Assembly: GCA_016716065.1 (NCBI GenBank) | Contig: JADJXA010000026.1 | Coordinates: forward strand, 62,001-126,000 | Source: Candidatus Leptovillus gracilis | GTDB lineage: Bacteria > Chloroflexota > Anaerolineae > Promineifilales > Promineifilaceae | Length of the DNA stretch: 64,000 nt | Direction: 5' to 3' | In this document: in pieces, positions 9,707 to 18,708 of the stretch | Position numbering within the stretch: position 1 is the stretch's first letter | How the letters are laid out: each line of letters opens with the position of its first letter | The notes under the pieces: model-generated | What the model saw: the letters and a program-made list of their open reading frames with translations, nothing else | Databases searched by the model: none | Told to the model about the DNA's origin: nothing | Position numbers and translations under genes: made by a program

Positions 9707-9867
9707 TTGGGTGTTTTTGCATATCCAACCCAATAGGTATATTCCAAAATTCCTTCTCGAGTAAAAATGATCGAAAACAACCAAATTAATGGGCCATATC
9801 TACTTTAGTCTACTCGACTGAGGTACGCTGGAATATGCCTTTTGGGTGGGATATGCAAAACACCCAA
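9707..9867. mobile_element. MITE-like element with about 40-bp imperfect terminal inverted repeats
   Basis: The left end (9707-9746, beginning TTGGGTGTTTTTGCATATCC) and the reverse complement of the right end (9829-9867, beginning TTGGGTGTTTTGCATATCCC) align over nearly 40 bases with a handful of differences. The 161-bp element has no coding capacity. No clear target-site duplication was found. It fills much of the gap between the membrane protein and the sensor kinase. Confidence 0.7.
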
Positions 9868-9971
9868 GGAGCTAAAGAAGTGGGGTAGGTGGGGTGCAAT
9901 CAGGTAGGCAATCACCCTTTTGGTGACACCGCAGGAGGTATATAACCTGGTTAGATTTTTCCGAGCGCTTC

Positions 9972-10000
9972 TTTACAAGGCTAGTTTTCCTTCTTATACT
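9972..10000 (+). promoter_or_regulatory. Sigma70-type promoter for the sensor kinase operon
   Basis: TTTACA (9972-9977) and TATACT (9995-10000) are separated by exactly 17 bp and lie about 75 bp before the kinase start codon. It is the best promoter match in this gap. Confidence 0.5.
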
Positions 10001-10075
10001 TGACCGCAAGTATCGGTTACTTAAACAGACGTGGTGTACTGGTTTCTGCTGACACTAAGAAGAGGAGCAGTCAGT

Positions 10076-12889
10076 ATGAGCGATCAGCCTCGCGGCCTTG
10101 GTAGCCTGATTTTCCAGCCCCAATATATTCCCAGCAGCACATGGCTCGCCCGACATGCTGCCCCCTACTTCAGGCCCATCATCTTTGTGCTTGTGACGCT
10201 TATTGTCGCGGAAACGGCCTTCAAGCATCGGCATGCGCCTATTATCGTTCCCCGCACACTGGTTGGCAGTCTGGCTGTGTACAGTGCTGTCTTTATCTGG
10301 CGCATGCGTATGAAGAAATCAGTCGAACACCGTTTTTACCATCCGCATGTCCAGTTCTTTCGAGGGCAGATTTCGCTTCTGGGTGTCACTCTGATCATCT
10401 TTGTGTTGGCAACTTTCGGGGTTTACGATCATATGCTCTGGCTTCTGTATGCATTGGCGACGCTTTTGATTAGCGAACACAATCAGACAACGACGGTCAT
10501 TCTCACTCTGGTAGAAGTCGCCTTTCTGTACTTTTTTGCTACCTATCTCGGATGGGGACTCTATACGGGCGAGTGGCTGCGCGGTCTTGCGTTTTGGGAG
10601 ACGAACAATAGTTTAGGAGAGCATATATTAGGTATCTGGTTGGTGACGATTGTTTTCCACTATCTGGTGCGCAACATTCATGGTCGAAACCGAGCCTATG
10701 ACCAACAGCAAAATTGGTTGAATCTGGCAACAGAAAAATGGGCTTCGGTCGGCGATCCACAGGAAAAACGGCGTGCTTTTATCAAACAAATCGAGGAGCT
10801 GACCAAAGGAAAGGCGGAGCTATGGTTGCCCCGTTTACGAGACGGTGTATTGCGTAACGAAGAGGGAGAGATCGCTGATCCGCGCATTCCTGAAGCTGCG
10901 TCACAGGCACAGCCGGTTATCTGGCTTAGGTCGCAAATGTTAGTTGGGAAAACAATCGGGTCATGTCTGGTAAGAGAGGGATCGCCAGTAAACGAGTGGG
11001 CATCGGCTCAGGTTATTATCCCAATACGACGGTCTGAGAAACCACATGAACTGTTAGGTGTACTGACCATTTCGTGTGAGCAAGAGCAGGTCTCCGAGTA
11101 CAAATTGAGGACGGCCTGTGATGAACTGATGAAGATGCTCGGTCATATACGTTTGCTGCTCATTAACAGCCGGCAACATGAACAGCAGCAACTTCTCTGG
11201 ACGTTGTCTATCAAATTACACCACAAATTGAATGTCACGGAGGTAGCCAAACAAGTGGCAGACGATGTTGTACAGGAGTTCGGGTTTGATTTTGCGGCCG
11301 TATCATTGGTTGACGATGCTGAAAACCTTATACGTTGTGTCGCAGATCGCAATACTATGTGGGGTAGGAATTCGATCTATCCGCTTTCGCCTCAGTCAGG
11401 TTCCAAAGAAAACATTCAATCCAGGACGGTTCGAGAGGGCATCAGCCGATTCAACGACGGAAAGTACAGCCAGTATTTGGATGGCAAAACGTGGCATCAA
11501 CAGCAGCTTTGGCGTTATGTGCGGGTCTGGGTTCCGATTCCGGATCCGGCGCTCACATCTCCTTATCCGGCGTTAGGCACAATTGAAGGGGGCTTTGAGC
11601 GGAGCCATCAGGAAACGATACCGCAGGACCTGATTCATCTTTTAGAGCAATACGCCTGTCATGTTGGTCTGGCGCTGGCAAACGCTGAAGCGCATCAACG
11701 CACGCAAGAGTTAGCTGAAGAATTGAAGACCTTGCAGTCGTTAAGTCAAAAGATGCAGCATGCTGCGGCGTATTACGAACCCTATCAGATGATCACCCTC
11801 ATTGGGAAATCGGCCGAAAAATTGCTCAAGGCGGATATTGTGATGCTTTATACCTTAAATGAGGATACCCATGAACTCGATCTGGCTTACCAAACGGCGG
11901 ATGCCATTCGTGGGTATGGGCAGATTCTCATCAGTATGTACACGCGCGTGATGCATCAGCTCTATACAGACCGTACCAGCTATTTCTCCAGTAACGCTCG
12001 GCAGGATCCTTTGCTTGTCAACTTGAAAGACGGCCGTCTTGAAAGTGGTGTGCGTACTTTCACCCAGCGACAGAATATTAAATCCTTTGCTGGAGTCCCC
12101 CTTATCGGCAAACGGGAAGATGTTGTTGGTTTCTTGTGCATCAACTACCGCCGCCGCCGTGAATTCCATCACGAATTTCAGGAGATTATCAAGCTATTTG
12201 CTGCTCAAGCAACGGTTGCCCTGGAGGAGAGCTACAGCCATCGGCTGTCGCGTCGCATAGCTATTGCCAGGGAACGAAGTCACTTGAAAGCAGAACTTCA
12301 CCACTCCCTGTCACAGAATTTGTTTGGCCTGACACAGTATGTGAATACAGCCTGTAGATATGCTGAAGCAGGCCAGACAGATATGTTGCTTGTGAACCTG
12401 GGCAAACTGAAGGCGACGGCCGATCAAAGCCAGGAATCATTGCATGACATGCTAAATGCACTTGAAGAAGCGCCGGATGGTCAGATCAGTTTTATCCACG
12501 AGTTGGGTGATTACATCGCGCGGATGGATCTGCTGCATCCACACGTTGATATTTGTTTTGAATATACGTCGGGTGAAATGGTACCGAGTCAGGTGCAGTT
12601 TTGCCTAATGCGGATTGTGCATGAAGCGCTGAACAATGCTTTGCGTCATAGTCAATGTCGGATGGTTCAAATTGTTTATCGAGTGGACGCGGCTAACGGT
12701 GTGGAACTTATCATCCGGGACGACGGAATCGGTTTTAACGTCATTAAAGCCAGACAAAACGGCCGTTATGGGTTAGGCACAATGGAGTATTACGCGCAAC
12801 AGGTTAACAGCTCTCTAACTGTAAATTCTCATGAGGGCGAAGGAACGCGAATTCAAATCTCGGTTTTGCCGCCACCTGCAGGAGTCTGA
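10076..12889 (+). CDS. Membrane sensor histidine kinase, NarL/DegS class, with GAF domains
   Basis: A 937-residue two-component sensor kinase; the start at 10076 follows AGAGGAG. The N-terminal region carries about six hydrophobic segments (about residues 30-205), then two to three GAF-type sensory domains (about 230-700). The HisKA_3 dimerisation helix has the likely phosphoacceptor His742 in ELHHSLSQNLFGL, and the ATPase domain shows HEALNNALRHS, DDGIGFN and GRYGLGTM. The residue after the phosphoacceptor, usually Asp in this class and important for activity, is a His here. It ends 2 bp before its cognate response regulator. The signal is unknown; GAF domains bind small molecules or redox cofactors. 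Confidence 0.85.
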   Translation: MSDQPRGLGSLIFQPQYIPSSTWLARHAAPYFRPIIFVLVTLIVAETAFKHRHAPIIVPRTLVGSLAVYSAVFIWRMRMKKSVEHRFYHPHVQFFRGQISLLGVTLIIFVLATFGVYDHMLWLLYALATLLISEHNQTTTVILTLVEVAFLYFFATYLGWGLYTGEWLRGLAFWETNNSLGEHILGIWLVTIVFHYLVRNIHGRNRAYDQQQNWLNLATEKWASVGDPQEKRRAFIKQIEELTKGKAELWLPRLRDGVLRNEEGEIADPRIPEAASQAQPVIWLRSQMLVGKTIGSCLVREGSPVNEWASAQVIIPIRRSEKPHELLGVLTISCEQEQVSEYKLRTACDELMKMLGHIRLLLINSRQHEQQQLLWTLSIKLHHKLNVTEVAKQVADDVVQEFGFDFAAVSLVDDAENLIRCVADRNTMWGRNSIYPLSPQSGSKENIQSRTVREGISRFNDGKYSQYLDGKTWHQQQLWRYVRVWVPIPDPALTSPYPALGTIEGGFERSHQETIPQDLIHLLEQYACHVGLALANAEAHQRTQELAEELKTLQSLSQKMQHAAAYYEPYQMITLIGKSAEKLLKADIVMLYTLNEDTHELDLAYQTADAIRGYGQILISMYTRVMHQLYTDRTSYFSSNARQDPLLVNLKDGRLESGVRTFTQRQNIKSFAGVPLIGKREDVVGFLCINYRRRREFHHEFQEIIKLFAAQATVALEESYSHRLSRRIAIARERSHLKAELHHSLSQNLFGLTQYVNTACRYAEAGQTDMLLVNLGKLKATADQSQESLHDMLNALEEAPDGQISFIHELGDYIARMDLLHPHVDICFEYTSGEMVPSQVQFCLMRIVHEALNNALRHSQCRMVQIVYRVDAANGVELIIRDDGIGFNVIKARQNGRYGLGTMEYYAQQVNSSLTVNSHEGEGTRIQISVLPPPAGV

Positions 12890-12891
12890 CG

Positions 12892-13620
12892 ATGAAGACA
12901 GATATGGTAAGACAGATACGCAGCAGAGAGTCACAAGGGTGGCCTATTGTTGTCGTCATTGTGGATGATCATCCCATTGCGGCCGATGGGCTTAAAAGCT
13001 ACCTGGAAACAACATCAGATATTCGTGTCGCCGCCATTTGCCACACCGCGGTTGATGCCCTAGAGGTTGTGGCGGCAATACAACCAGATGTCGTTCTTTT
13101 GGACGTACGGCTGGATGGGTCTCGCATAAATGGGCTGGAAGTTGCGCAGCAGCTGCGGCGGAAGTTTACCCACCAGCAATTGAAGATCTTATTGGTATCT
13201 GCTTATTGTTCGGCGCAGTATGTTTTTGACGCAGTAGCAGCGGATGTAGACGGCTACATTCTTAAGTCATCAAAAGACGCCGAGATTATCGAAGCGGTAT
13301 ATGCGGTGATGCAGGGAATTGGCGTTTGGGACAGGAATGTGAAGAAAGTCTTGAATGGCTATAACTCGATCCATGACATAGAGCATGATGCACATGTGCG
13401 CGATGCTCTGAATAGCTATCACAGCCTGACGCCACGAGAGAAAGAGGTTTTGGCACTCATCGCGGCTAATTACCAGAATGACGCGATTGCGGCTAATTTG
13501 TATATTGTGTCTGGCACTGTTAAGCAGCACGTGAATAGTATTCTGCGCAAACTGGCGCTAAAAGATAGGCGACAGCTGCAGGTATGGTACCGTCTGAACA
13601 GAGATAAACTGATAGGATAA
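12892..13620 (+). CDS. NarL/LuxR-family response regulator
   Basis: A 242-residue transcription regulator paired with the kinase immediately upstream. The receiver domain (about residues 18-140) has the acidic pocket VDDHP, phosphoacceptor Asp71 in VLLDVRLDG and the conserved Lys in YILKSS. The C-terminal LuxR-type helix-turn-helix (about 175-240) reads LTPREKEVLALIAANY...GTVKQHVNSILRKL. All key residues are present, so it should be a working DNA-binding output. The targets are unknown; the downstream intergenic region lacks an obvious operator. Confidence 0.9.
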   Translation: MKTDMVRQIRSRESQGWPIVVVIVDDHPIAADGLKSYLETTSDIRVAAICHTAVDALEVVAAIQPDVVLLDVRLDGSRINGLEVAQQLRRKFTHQQLKILLVSAYCSAQYVFDAVAADVDGYILKSSKDAEIIEAVYAVMQGIGVWDRNVKKVLNGYNSIHDIEHDAHVRDALNSYHSLTPREKEVLALIAANYQNDAIAANLYIVSGTVKQHVNSILRKLALKDRRQLQVWYRLNRDKLIG

Positions 13621-13646
13621 CAACCTACAAACATCTGCTCAGTGAC

Positions 13647-13686
13647 TTACGGAGAAAAACCCTCCTTCTCCTCCAACTCTCCGTAA
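13647..13686. repeat. Intergenic palindrome, ACGGAG/CTCCGT family
   Basis: Perfect 9-bp arms TTACGGAGA (13647-13655) and TCTCCGTAA (13678-13686), followed by further CTCCGTG units to about 13709. The same vocabulary forms the long palindrome at 63484-63604, so this is a dispersed intergenic element. It could also end the two-component transcript. Confidence 0.55.
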
Positions 13687-13790
13687 CCCCCTCCGTGAAC
13701 CTCCGTGTAACTTCTGGAAAGTGGTAAAGATCAATAATGGCTATTTTGAAACATGCCGGCTTTTGCAACCCTCCAGTCTGTCCACCTTAA

Positions 13791-13841
13791 CCTGGTTAGT
13801 CATGCGGTTATAGATTTTTCTTAGCCACTCGCATAACCAGG
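13791..13841. repeat. Inverted repeat upstream of the vWA gene
   Basis: CCTGGTTA-gtc-ATGCG (13791-13806) pairs with CGCAT-AACCAGG (13830-13841) apart from a three-base bulge. It lies in the 352-bp gap before the vWA operon and may be a transcript-end or 5'-leader structure. The remainder of the gap (13710-13790, 13842-13972) shows nothing convincing. Confidence 0.45.
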
Positions 13842-13972
13842 CCTAATAGATTTTCACTCCTTCGTAATTCATACTGAATAGCAACAAAACGACTCGGCGC
13901 AAAGTACGCAGCACCGCTTTGGGCCATATTCGTCGGGCACTCTCCCTCGAGTTTCCCATAGGAGCGTTCAGT

Positions 13973-15793
13973 ATGGCTACACCACAACCTTCTCAATGGT
14001 CGCAAGTTCTCTTGTCTCGCCCCAAACGAAGCTGCCGACGCATCAGCATTGGCTGTTTACTGCTTTTTGTACTGCTGTTTGGTGGCCTGTGCGCTTTGTT
14101 TTCTCTGTGGCTCACCCCGGCTGAGGCGAGTTCGCCAGATAATTTTCCACCACGGCCGTTACACGTCTGGCTCCTGATAGACAACAGCAACTCTATGTAT
14201 GAGATGGGGGGTGTCGGCTCAGACCCCGACCTCCTCCGTCTGGACGCTGCCCGACTTTTTCTGACCTATCTAGGCGTGGATGAGCCGGCCCTGATTCACC
14301 AGGCTGGCGTCATTTTCTTCGGCAGCGAAGCGCATGTCGCCGTCCCCCTCAGCCGCCTCACCAACGATGCGCAGCGCGCTGCGCTGCTGACCGAAATTGT
14401 CACGCCTACTCGACTTGGCTGGACAGACCATCTGACCGCCTTGCAGTTGGCCCAGGCAGAAATCGAGAGGGCAGAGGGCGATGGCCGTTCAGTCATCGTT
14501 TTACTGACAGATGGCAAACCAGAGTTATCCGGCTCCCCGTTGCCAGTGGATGCAGCCGACTACCGGGACGCGCTCCAGGCGCAAAGTGACCAGTTCCGAC
14601 AGGCTGGCGTACCCCTCTTCCTGATTCTCCTGGCCAATGAGGCTACCGACAACGACCGAACAATCGCCGGTGTGTGGCAACCATTGTGGCAAAGCATGAG
14701 TCAGGCGACGCCGCCCGGCCGTTTTTTCACCGCCCGGTCGGCAGCCGATTTGCCCGACATCTATCACCGCATTGTGGTGGCGCTCACCGGGCGGGAGAGC
14801 GAGGGGGTCGTGCTGTCCACAACTGTGAGTGACATGGTGGTGGAAACACTCTCCGTCCCCTCTGGCCTGGTACAACTCACCCTGGTTATCAGCAAAAGCG
14901 ATCCAGCGCAAAAAGTCACCATTGAGACAGCCACCGGCGAGACCCTGACACCGGATTCCCCATTGGTGCGCCGCGCCGGGCAAAGCCAGGAAACGCCCGA
15001 AGAGGTCTGGGTAGTTGACCAGCCGGTCGCCGGTAATTGGACGGTGCGCATCGAAGGGGCGGGGCAAGTCACCATTTGGCAGGATTACAAAAGTGGATCG
15101 GTGACGGCCGTTCCTGCGACTGCGCTGCCCACCGCGTTGTCTACAACGCCAACGCCGGCCATCTCCCTGGCGCTGCCTACCGCCGGGGAGCCAACGGGCA
15201 CACCGGCCAGACCGCCAGCGACTACGCTGGCCACACCCAGCCCGACCCCTTCTGTTACCGCAGCGACGACGCAAACGGCCGTCCTGACCAGCCCTGTCCT
15301 GACGCCGACGGTCGTTCCTCAGACAGACAGCCCATCAGCGCGGCGTTGGCCCCTCTGGCTGTTGGGTGCGAGCCTGCTGCTGGCTGGTCTGGCTGGCGGC
15401 CTGTTTGGGCTGTATCGGATGCGCCAACCGCGCCTCTCCGGCAGCCTGCGCGTCCTGGCCGAGAACGGCCGTTTGCCCAAACTGGTAGAACTGGACACCC
15501 GCCGCCAAACGGCCGTGACCATCGGTAAACCTCCGGCTGACATTCCGCTGCCCGGCAGCGTCTGGCAGGCCACTATCCGGCCCGGCCTGAGCGTGAATGG
15601 CGCGCCTCAGATGATACTAGAGGGTCCGGGCGAGTTGACCGTCAACGACGTGCCACTGTCCCGGCCAACTCCGCTGTTCGACATGGCCACTATTGACCTG
15701 GGCGGCGGGGTGAGAATTCGTTACGAAGACCTGCGCCTGCGCCGGACGGCCCGGCAAAACGGTTGGTCAGCCAGCCAGAAGCGGGCGATTTAA
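13973..15793 (+). CDS. vWA-domain membrane protein with FHA-like C-terminus
   Basis: A 606-residue protein; ATG 13973 follows AGGAGCG. A signal/anchor helix (about residues 27-50) leads into a von Willebrand factor A domain with an intact metal-dependent adhesion motif, D70-N-S72-N-S74, and LLTDGKP further on. A beta-sandwich follows, then a Thr/Pro-rich linker (about 385-455), a second membrane helix (about 465-487, WLLGASLLLAGLAGGLFGLY) and a small C-terminal beta domain resembling an FHA fold. The topology would put the vWA domain outside and the FHA-like domain inside the cell. It opens the operon that runs through the tubulin-like and GTPase genes into the CRISPR adaptation genes. Binding partner unknown. 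Confidence 0.75.
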   Translation: MATPQPSQWSQVLLSRPKRSCRRISIGCLLLFVLLFGGLCALFSLWLTPAEASSPDNFPPRPLHVWLLIDNSNSMYEMGGVGSDPDLLRLDAARLFLTYLGVDEPALIHQAGVIFFGSEAHVAVPLSRLTNDAQRAALLTEIVTPTRLGWTDHLTALQLAQAEIERAEGDGRSVIVLLTDGKPELSGSPLPVDAADYRDALQAQSDQFRQAGVPLFLILLANEATDNDRTIAGVWQPLWQSMSQATPPGRFFTARSAADLPDIYHRIVVALTGRESEGVVLSTTVSDMVVETLSVPSGLVQLTLVISKSDPAQKVTIETATGETLTPDSPLVRRAGQSQETPEEVWVVDQPVAGNWTVRIEGAGQVTIWQDYKSGSVTAVPATALPTALSTTPTPAISLALPTAGEPTGTPARPPATTLATPSPTPSVTAATTQTAVLTSPVLTPTVVPQTDSPSARRWPLWLLGASLLLAGLAGGLFGLYRMRQPRLSGSLRVLAENGRLPKLVELDTRRQTAVTIGKPPADIPLPGSVWQATIRPGLSVNGAPQMILEGPGELTVNDVPLSRPTPLFDMATIDLGGGVRIRYEDLRLRRTARQNGWSASQKRAI

Positions 15794-15833
15794 CCGAGAG
15801 TGACGCAACGTTAAGCAAGAAAGGAGACGAAAA

Positions 15834-18626
15834 ATGGTACTCACAAACAGTTCTTTAGCCCAACAACCCCCAGGCAGCAACGGCCAGCCGCCCACCGCGC
15901 TGACCCTCAGCCGTCAGACGCAGTTAGAACAGATGCGTCCGGCGCTCATTATTGGGACGGGCGGCACAGGCCAGATCATCTTGACCTACCTCAAAGTGAT
16001 TCTGGAAACGCGCTATGGTCCGTTGTGGCGACAGCGCATCCGGCTGCTGGCTTTCGATACAGCCGAGGAACCCTTCTCCGTACCGGGGCCACACGGGTTG
16101 GTCATGTTAGAGCCAACATCCGAATTCATTCACATCGGCAACGTCCCGGTGCTGGCAATTAAGCGAAACTTGCGCAGCCAGGAGGCGATTCAGGAGCGGT
16201 TGGGCAGCATCATGAACACCCTGGCGCCGGTTGTCCTGCGCAGCGGGGCCAAACAACTGCGCGTCCTGGGTCTGCTGGCCATGTTATGGAATTACACAGC
16301 GGTCAGCGAACAGATCAGTCAGGCGCTGTGGTCCCTGGCCGGGCGCGGGCAGACGGACGCGGCGCATGTCTCGCAGCAGCAGGGCATCAACGTCTTTATC
16401 TGCGGCAGCCTGGTCGGCGGCACCGGCTCCGGCACGATGCTGGACCTGGCCTACCTGGTTCGTGACTACTTTACCGAGTTGGGGGCGCAGGCGGAATTTT
16501 GCCATATCACCGGCATTGGTGTTTTGCATCAGGCGTTTCAGGGCATCACCGGGCCAAACATTGTGGCCAACTGCGGCGCTTTTCTGCGGGAACTCAATCA
16601 CCTGATGGTCAAAGATGGATTCCGCGCCCGTTATCCGGATGGGCGAACGATTCAAGCGCAGGAGGCGCCATTTGACATTTTTCACGCCATTGATGGGGTA
16701 GATGCACGAGGCCAGACCTGGAATGACATCTACGAAGTGGCCGCCATGACAGCCGAGGCCATGTTCCTGCAAATGGGTACCCAGATGGGGCGCAAAGGGG
16801 AGAATGCCTTCGATAACCTGGATGAAGCGCTGTCTGGACAAACGGCCGACGGACAGGGCCATTTTCTGGGCAGTTTCGGCAAAGGGGATTTGCTGTTCGA
16901 CGCCCCGATGGTGGCCGAACTACATACCGATTGGTTTCTCCTGGAGCTGCTGCGAGAAAACTGGCTTCTCGCCGCGCAGAGAGAGCGAGCCGACCAACTG
17001 GCAACCGGTCTGCTGGCCGGGTTGAGCGGCGACCAGGTGCGCAGTTATTTGCGTCTGGACCCGGAGACAGGTCAGGAATGGCTGGTTGACTTAACGCCGC
17101 CGGCCTGGTTAACACGTAAGGGCGCGGACGAACTTCCGGCCGAAGCGAGCCAATATGTACAAGAGTATGGGCAGGCGCGTATCAAAGAGGTCTGTCTGCC
17201 ACAAATCAGCCAGCAGGCCGAGCAGCTCATCCAGGCGACCCGGCGGCAGTGGGAGGAATGGCTGGTCGGCAGATTGTTTGCGGTAGAAAACAGCCCGGCG
17301 ACGCTCGTCGCTGCCTTGACGCAAACGCAGGAGGCTTTGCACAACCTGACGCAGCAGGCGCAAAAGCAAATCGCCGCCGAAGAGCAAACGCTGTCCCGTC
17401 TGGCGGAGACTGTCAGCCAATTAGAAACCGCGCTGAATCGGGCGGCGACCGGTTTTCCTCTGGGGCGGGCGAACCGCATCCGGGTGGCGTTGACGCATTA
17501 CTTTCAGGCGGCGCAAAGCTACCATGAGACGCAGGTGTCCCATCACTTGACGCGAGCGCAGCGTTCAGTCTGGTTTGAGTCCAGTCAGTGGGTTGGGCGG
17601 CACATTCAAGCGCTGACTTCCCTGCGCGAGCGGCTGGCGGGCATCAGGGATTATCTGGAAGCGGAGACGCCGCGGCGGCTGCAAAAGCTTTCTGCTGGCG
17701 GCATTGCCACCGTCAGTCTGGCCTCGCCTGAATTTGTCACGGCCCTCTACCAGCGCCATCGGCCAGGTTGGGCCGATGTGCCGCATCGCCTGGGCAATGG
17801 TCTGACCTGGTTGTCGCTGGACCAGGAAGGGCTGTTGCAGGAGTTGACGGCCCGCCTGTCGCCCTACTTTGAGCCGGTGAAACGCATTGGGGTGGAGCAG
17901 GCGATCCGCGAACAGGCAGAGGAAGTATCACCGCGCGCCCGGCGGCAGCAGCTTTTCCAACTGGCGACGCCATCCTGGAACCTGAATCGGGCGCGGTTGG
18001 TAGACGGCGGCGCGGGCCTGGCCCGTCTGGAAGTGTTGGGCGTACCCGACGTGGGCGACACCCTGTTTGATGGCGAGCCAATGATGGTTTCTACCCATGA
18101 TCCCTATCGTCTGACGGCGTTGGTGGTCGTGGCTGGCGCGCCGCCGTCGGCTTTGCAGCAGTATGACCTGTACCAGCAAGCGCTGGAGCGGCATCAGAAC
18201 AAACGGCCGTTATACGTCTTGCCGGATTTCCTGATAAGCAGCGACCAGGGTCGCCTGATGTTCGCCCTGGGGTCTATTTTCGGCCTGATCTACAGCCAGG
18301 GGACTTTCTTCTACTACCAACCGGCAGATCCCCTCAGTATCGCGGTGAAGCTGGCCAATGGGTTGGCGAACGCGATCAACGCCTTCATCGAGCGGGAAGA
18401 GTTGGTGGCCGAAGTCAACGAGCGGGTGAACGCGCAAATTGCCGGACTGGGGCTGCGCGAGGCGATTCATGTCTTATCTGGTTACTACAGCAGCGTCTCT
18501 CCCGGCCCAACCTCCTTGGATGAGCCGCTGCGGGAACTCAAGCGGCTGGTACGAGACTATACCGACAGCCTGCGCAGTATTGATGCGTTCAGCGCCGGTA
18601 TTCATGCGCCAGCCCGGCGGATGTAA
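15834..18626 (+). CDS. Tubulin-like (Tubulin_2-type) protein
   Basis: A 930-residue protein beginning after an AAGGAGA ribosome site. Near residues 39-50 it has a nucleotide-binding start (LIIGTGGTGQIIL). Residues 195-201 read GGTGSGT, the T4 tubulin/FtsZ signature loop that contacts GTP phosphates, followed by MLDLAYLVRD. Those are the hallmarks of the tubulin-like Tubulin_2 family found in actinomycetes and Chloroflexota. It is far longer than FtsZ (about 400). The extra C-terminal half is largely helical with a coiled-coil stretch around 490-545. No membrane segment. By family it could bind GTP and perhaps polymerise; no function has been established to my knowledge. It is co-transcribed with a vWA protein and a GTPase. 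Confidence 0.75.
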   Translation: MVLTNSSLAQQPPGSNGQPPTALTLSRQTQLEQMRPALIIGTGGTGQIILTYLKVILETRYGPLWRQRIRLLAFDTAEEPFSVPGPHGLVMLEPTSEFIHIGNVPVLAIKRNLRSQEAIQERLGSIMNTLAPVVLRSGAKQLRVLGLLAMLWNYTAVSEQISQALWSLAGRGQTDAAHVSQQQGINVFICGSLVGGTGSGTMLDLAYLVRDYFTELGAQAEFCHITGIGVLHQAFQGITGPNIVANCGAFLRELNHLMVKDGFRARYPDGRTIQAQEAPFDIFHAIDGVDARGQTWNDIYEVAAMTAEAMFLQMGTQMGRKGENAFDNLDEALSGQTADGQGHFLGSFGKGDLLFDAPMVAELHTDWFLLELLRENWLLAAQRERADQLATGLLAGLSGDQVRSYLRLDPETGQEWLVDLTPPAWLTRKGADELPAEASQYVQEYGQARIKEVCLPQISQQAEQLIQATRRQWEEWLVGRLFAVENSPATLVAALTQTQEALHNLTQQAQKQIAAEEQTLSRLAETVSQLETALNRAATGFPLGRANRIRVALTHYFQAAQSYHETQVSHHLTRAQRSVWFESSQWVGRHIQALTSLRERLAGIRDYLEAETPRRLQKLSAGGIATVSLASPEFVTALYQRHRPGWADVPHRLGNGLTWLSLDQEGLLQELTARLSPYFEPVKRIGVEQAIREQAEEVSPRARRQQLFQLATPSWNLNRARLVDGGAGLARLEVLGVPDVGDTLFDGEPMMVSTHDPYRLTALVVVAGAPPSALQQYDLYQQALERHQNKRPLYVLPDFLISSDQGRLMFALGSIFGLIYSQGTFFYYQPADPLSIAVKLANGLANAINAFIEREELVAEVNERVNAQIAGLGLREAIHVLSGYYSSVSPGPTSLDEPLRELKRLVRDYTDSLRSIDAFSAGIHAPARRM

Positions 18627-18635
18627 CGGAGATAT

Positions 18636-18668
18636 GAGAAGGGCGGGCAGAGCCGCTCTGCCCTTCTC
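18636..18668 (+). promoter_or_regulatory. Strong intercistronic hairpin
   Basis: GAGAAGGG-cggg-CAGAG pairs with CTCTG-CCCTTCTC around a three-base loop: 13 pairs with one four-base bulge. It lies in the 82-bp gap between the tubulin-like gene and the next. No T-run follows, so it is more likely an mRNA-stabilising or processing element setting relative expression than a terminator. Confidence 0.5.
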
Positions 18669-18708
18669 ACTGCTACCCTCTAATTTCTAATTTCCTACGG
18701 AGGCAGAC

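Noticed and set aside
16284..17115. Long antisense ORFs inside the tubulin-like gene
   Set aside because: High-GC codon bias creates open frames opposite real genes; no start signals or motifs.
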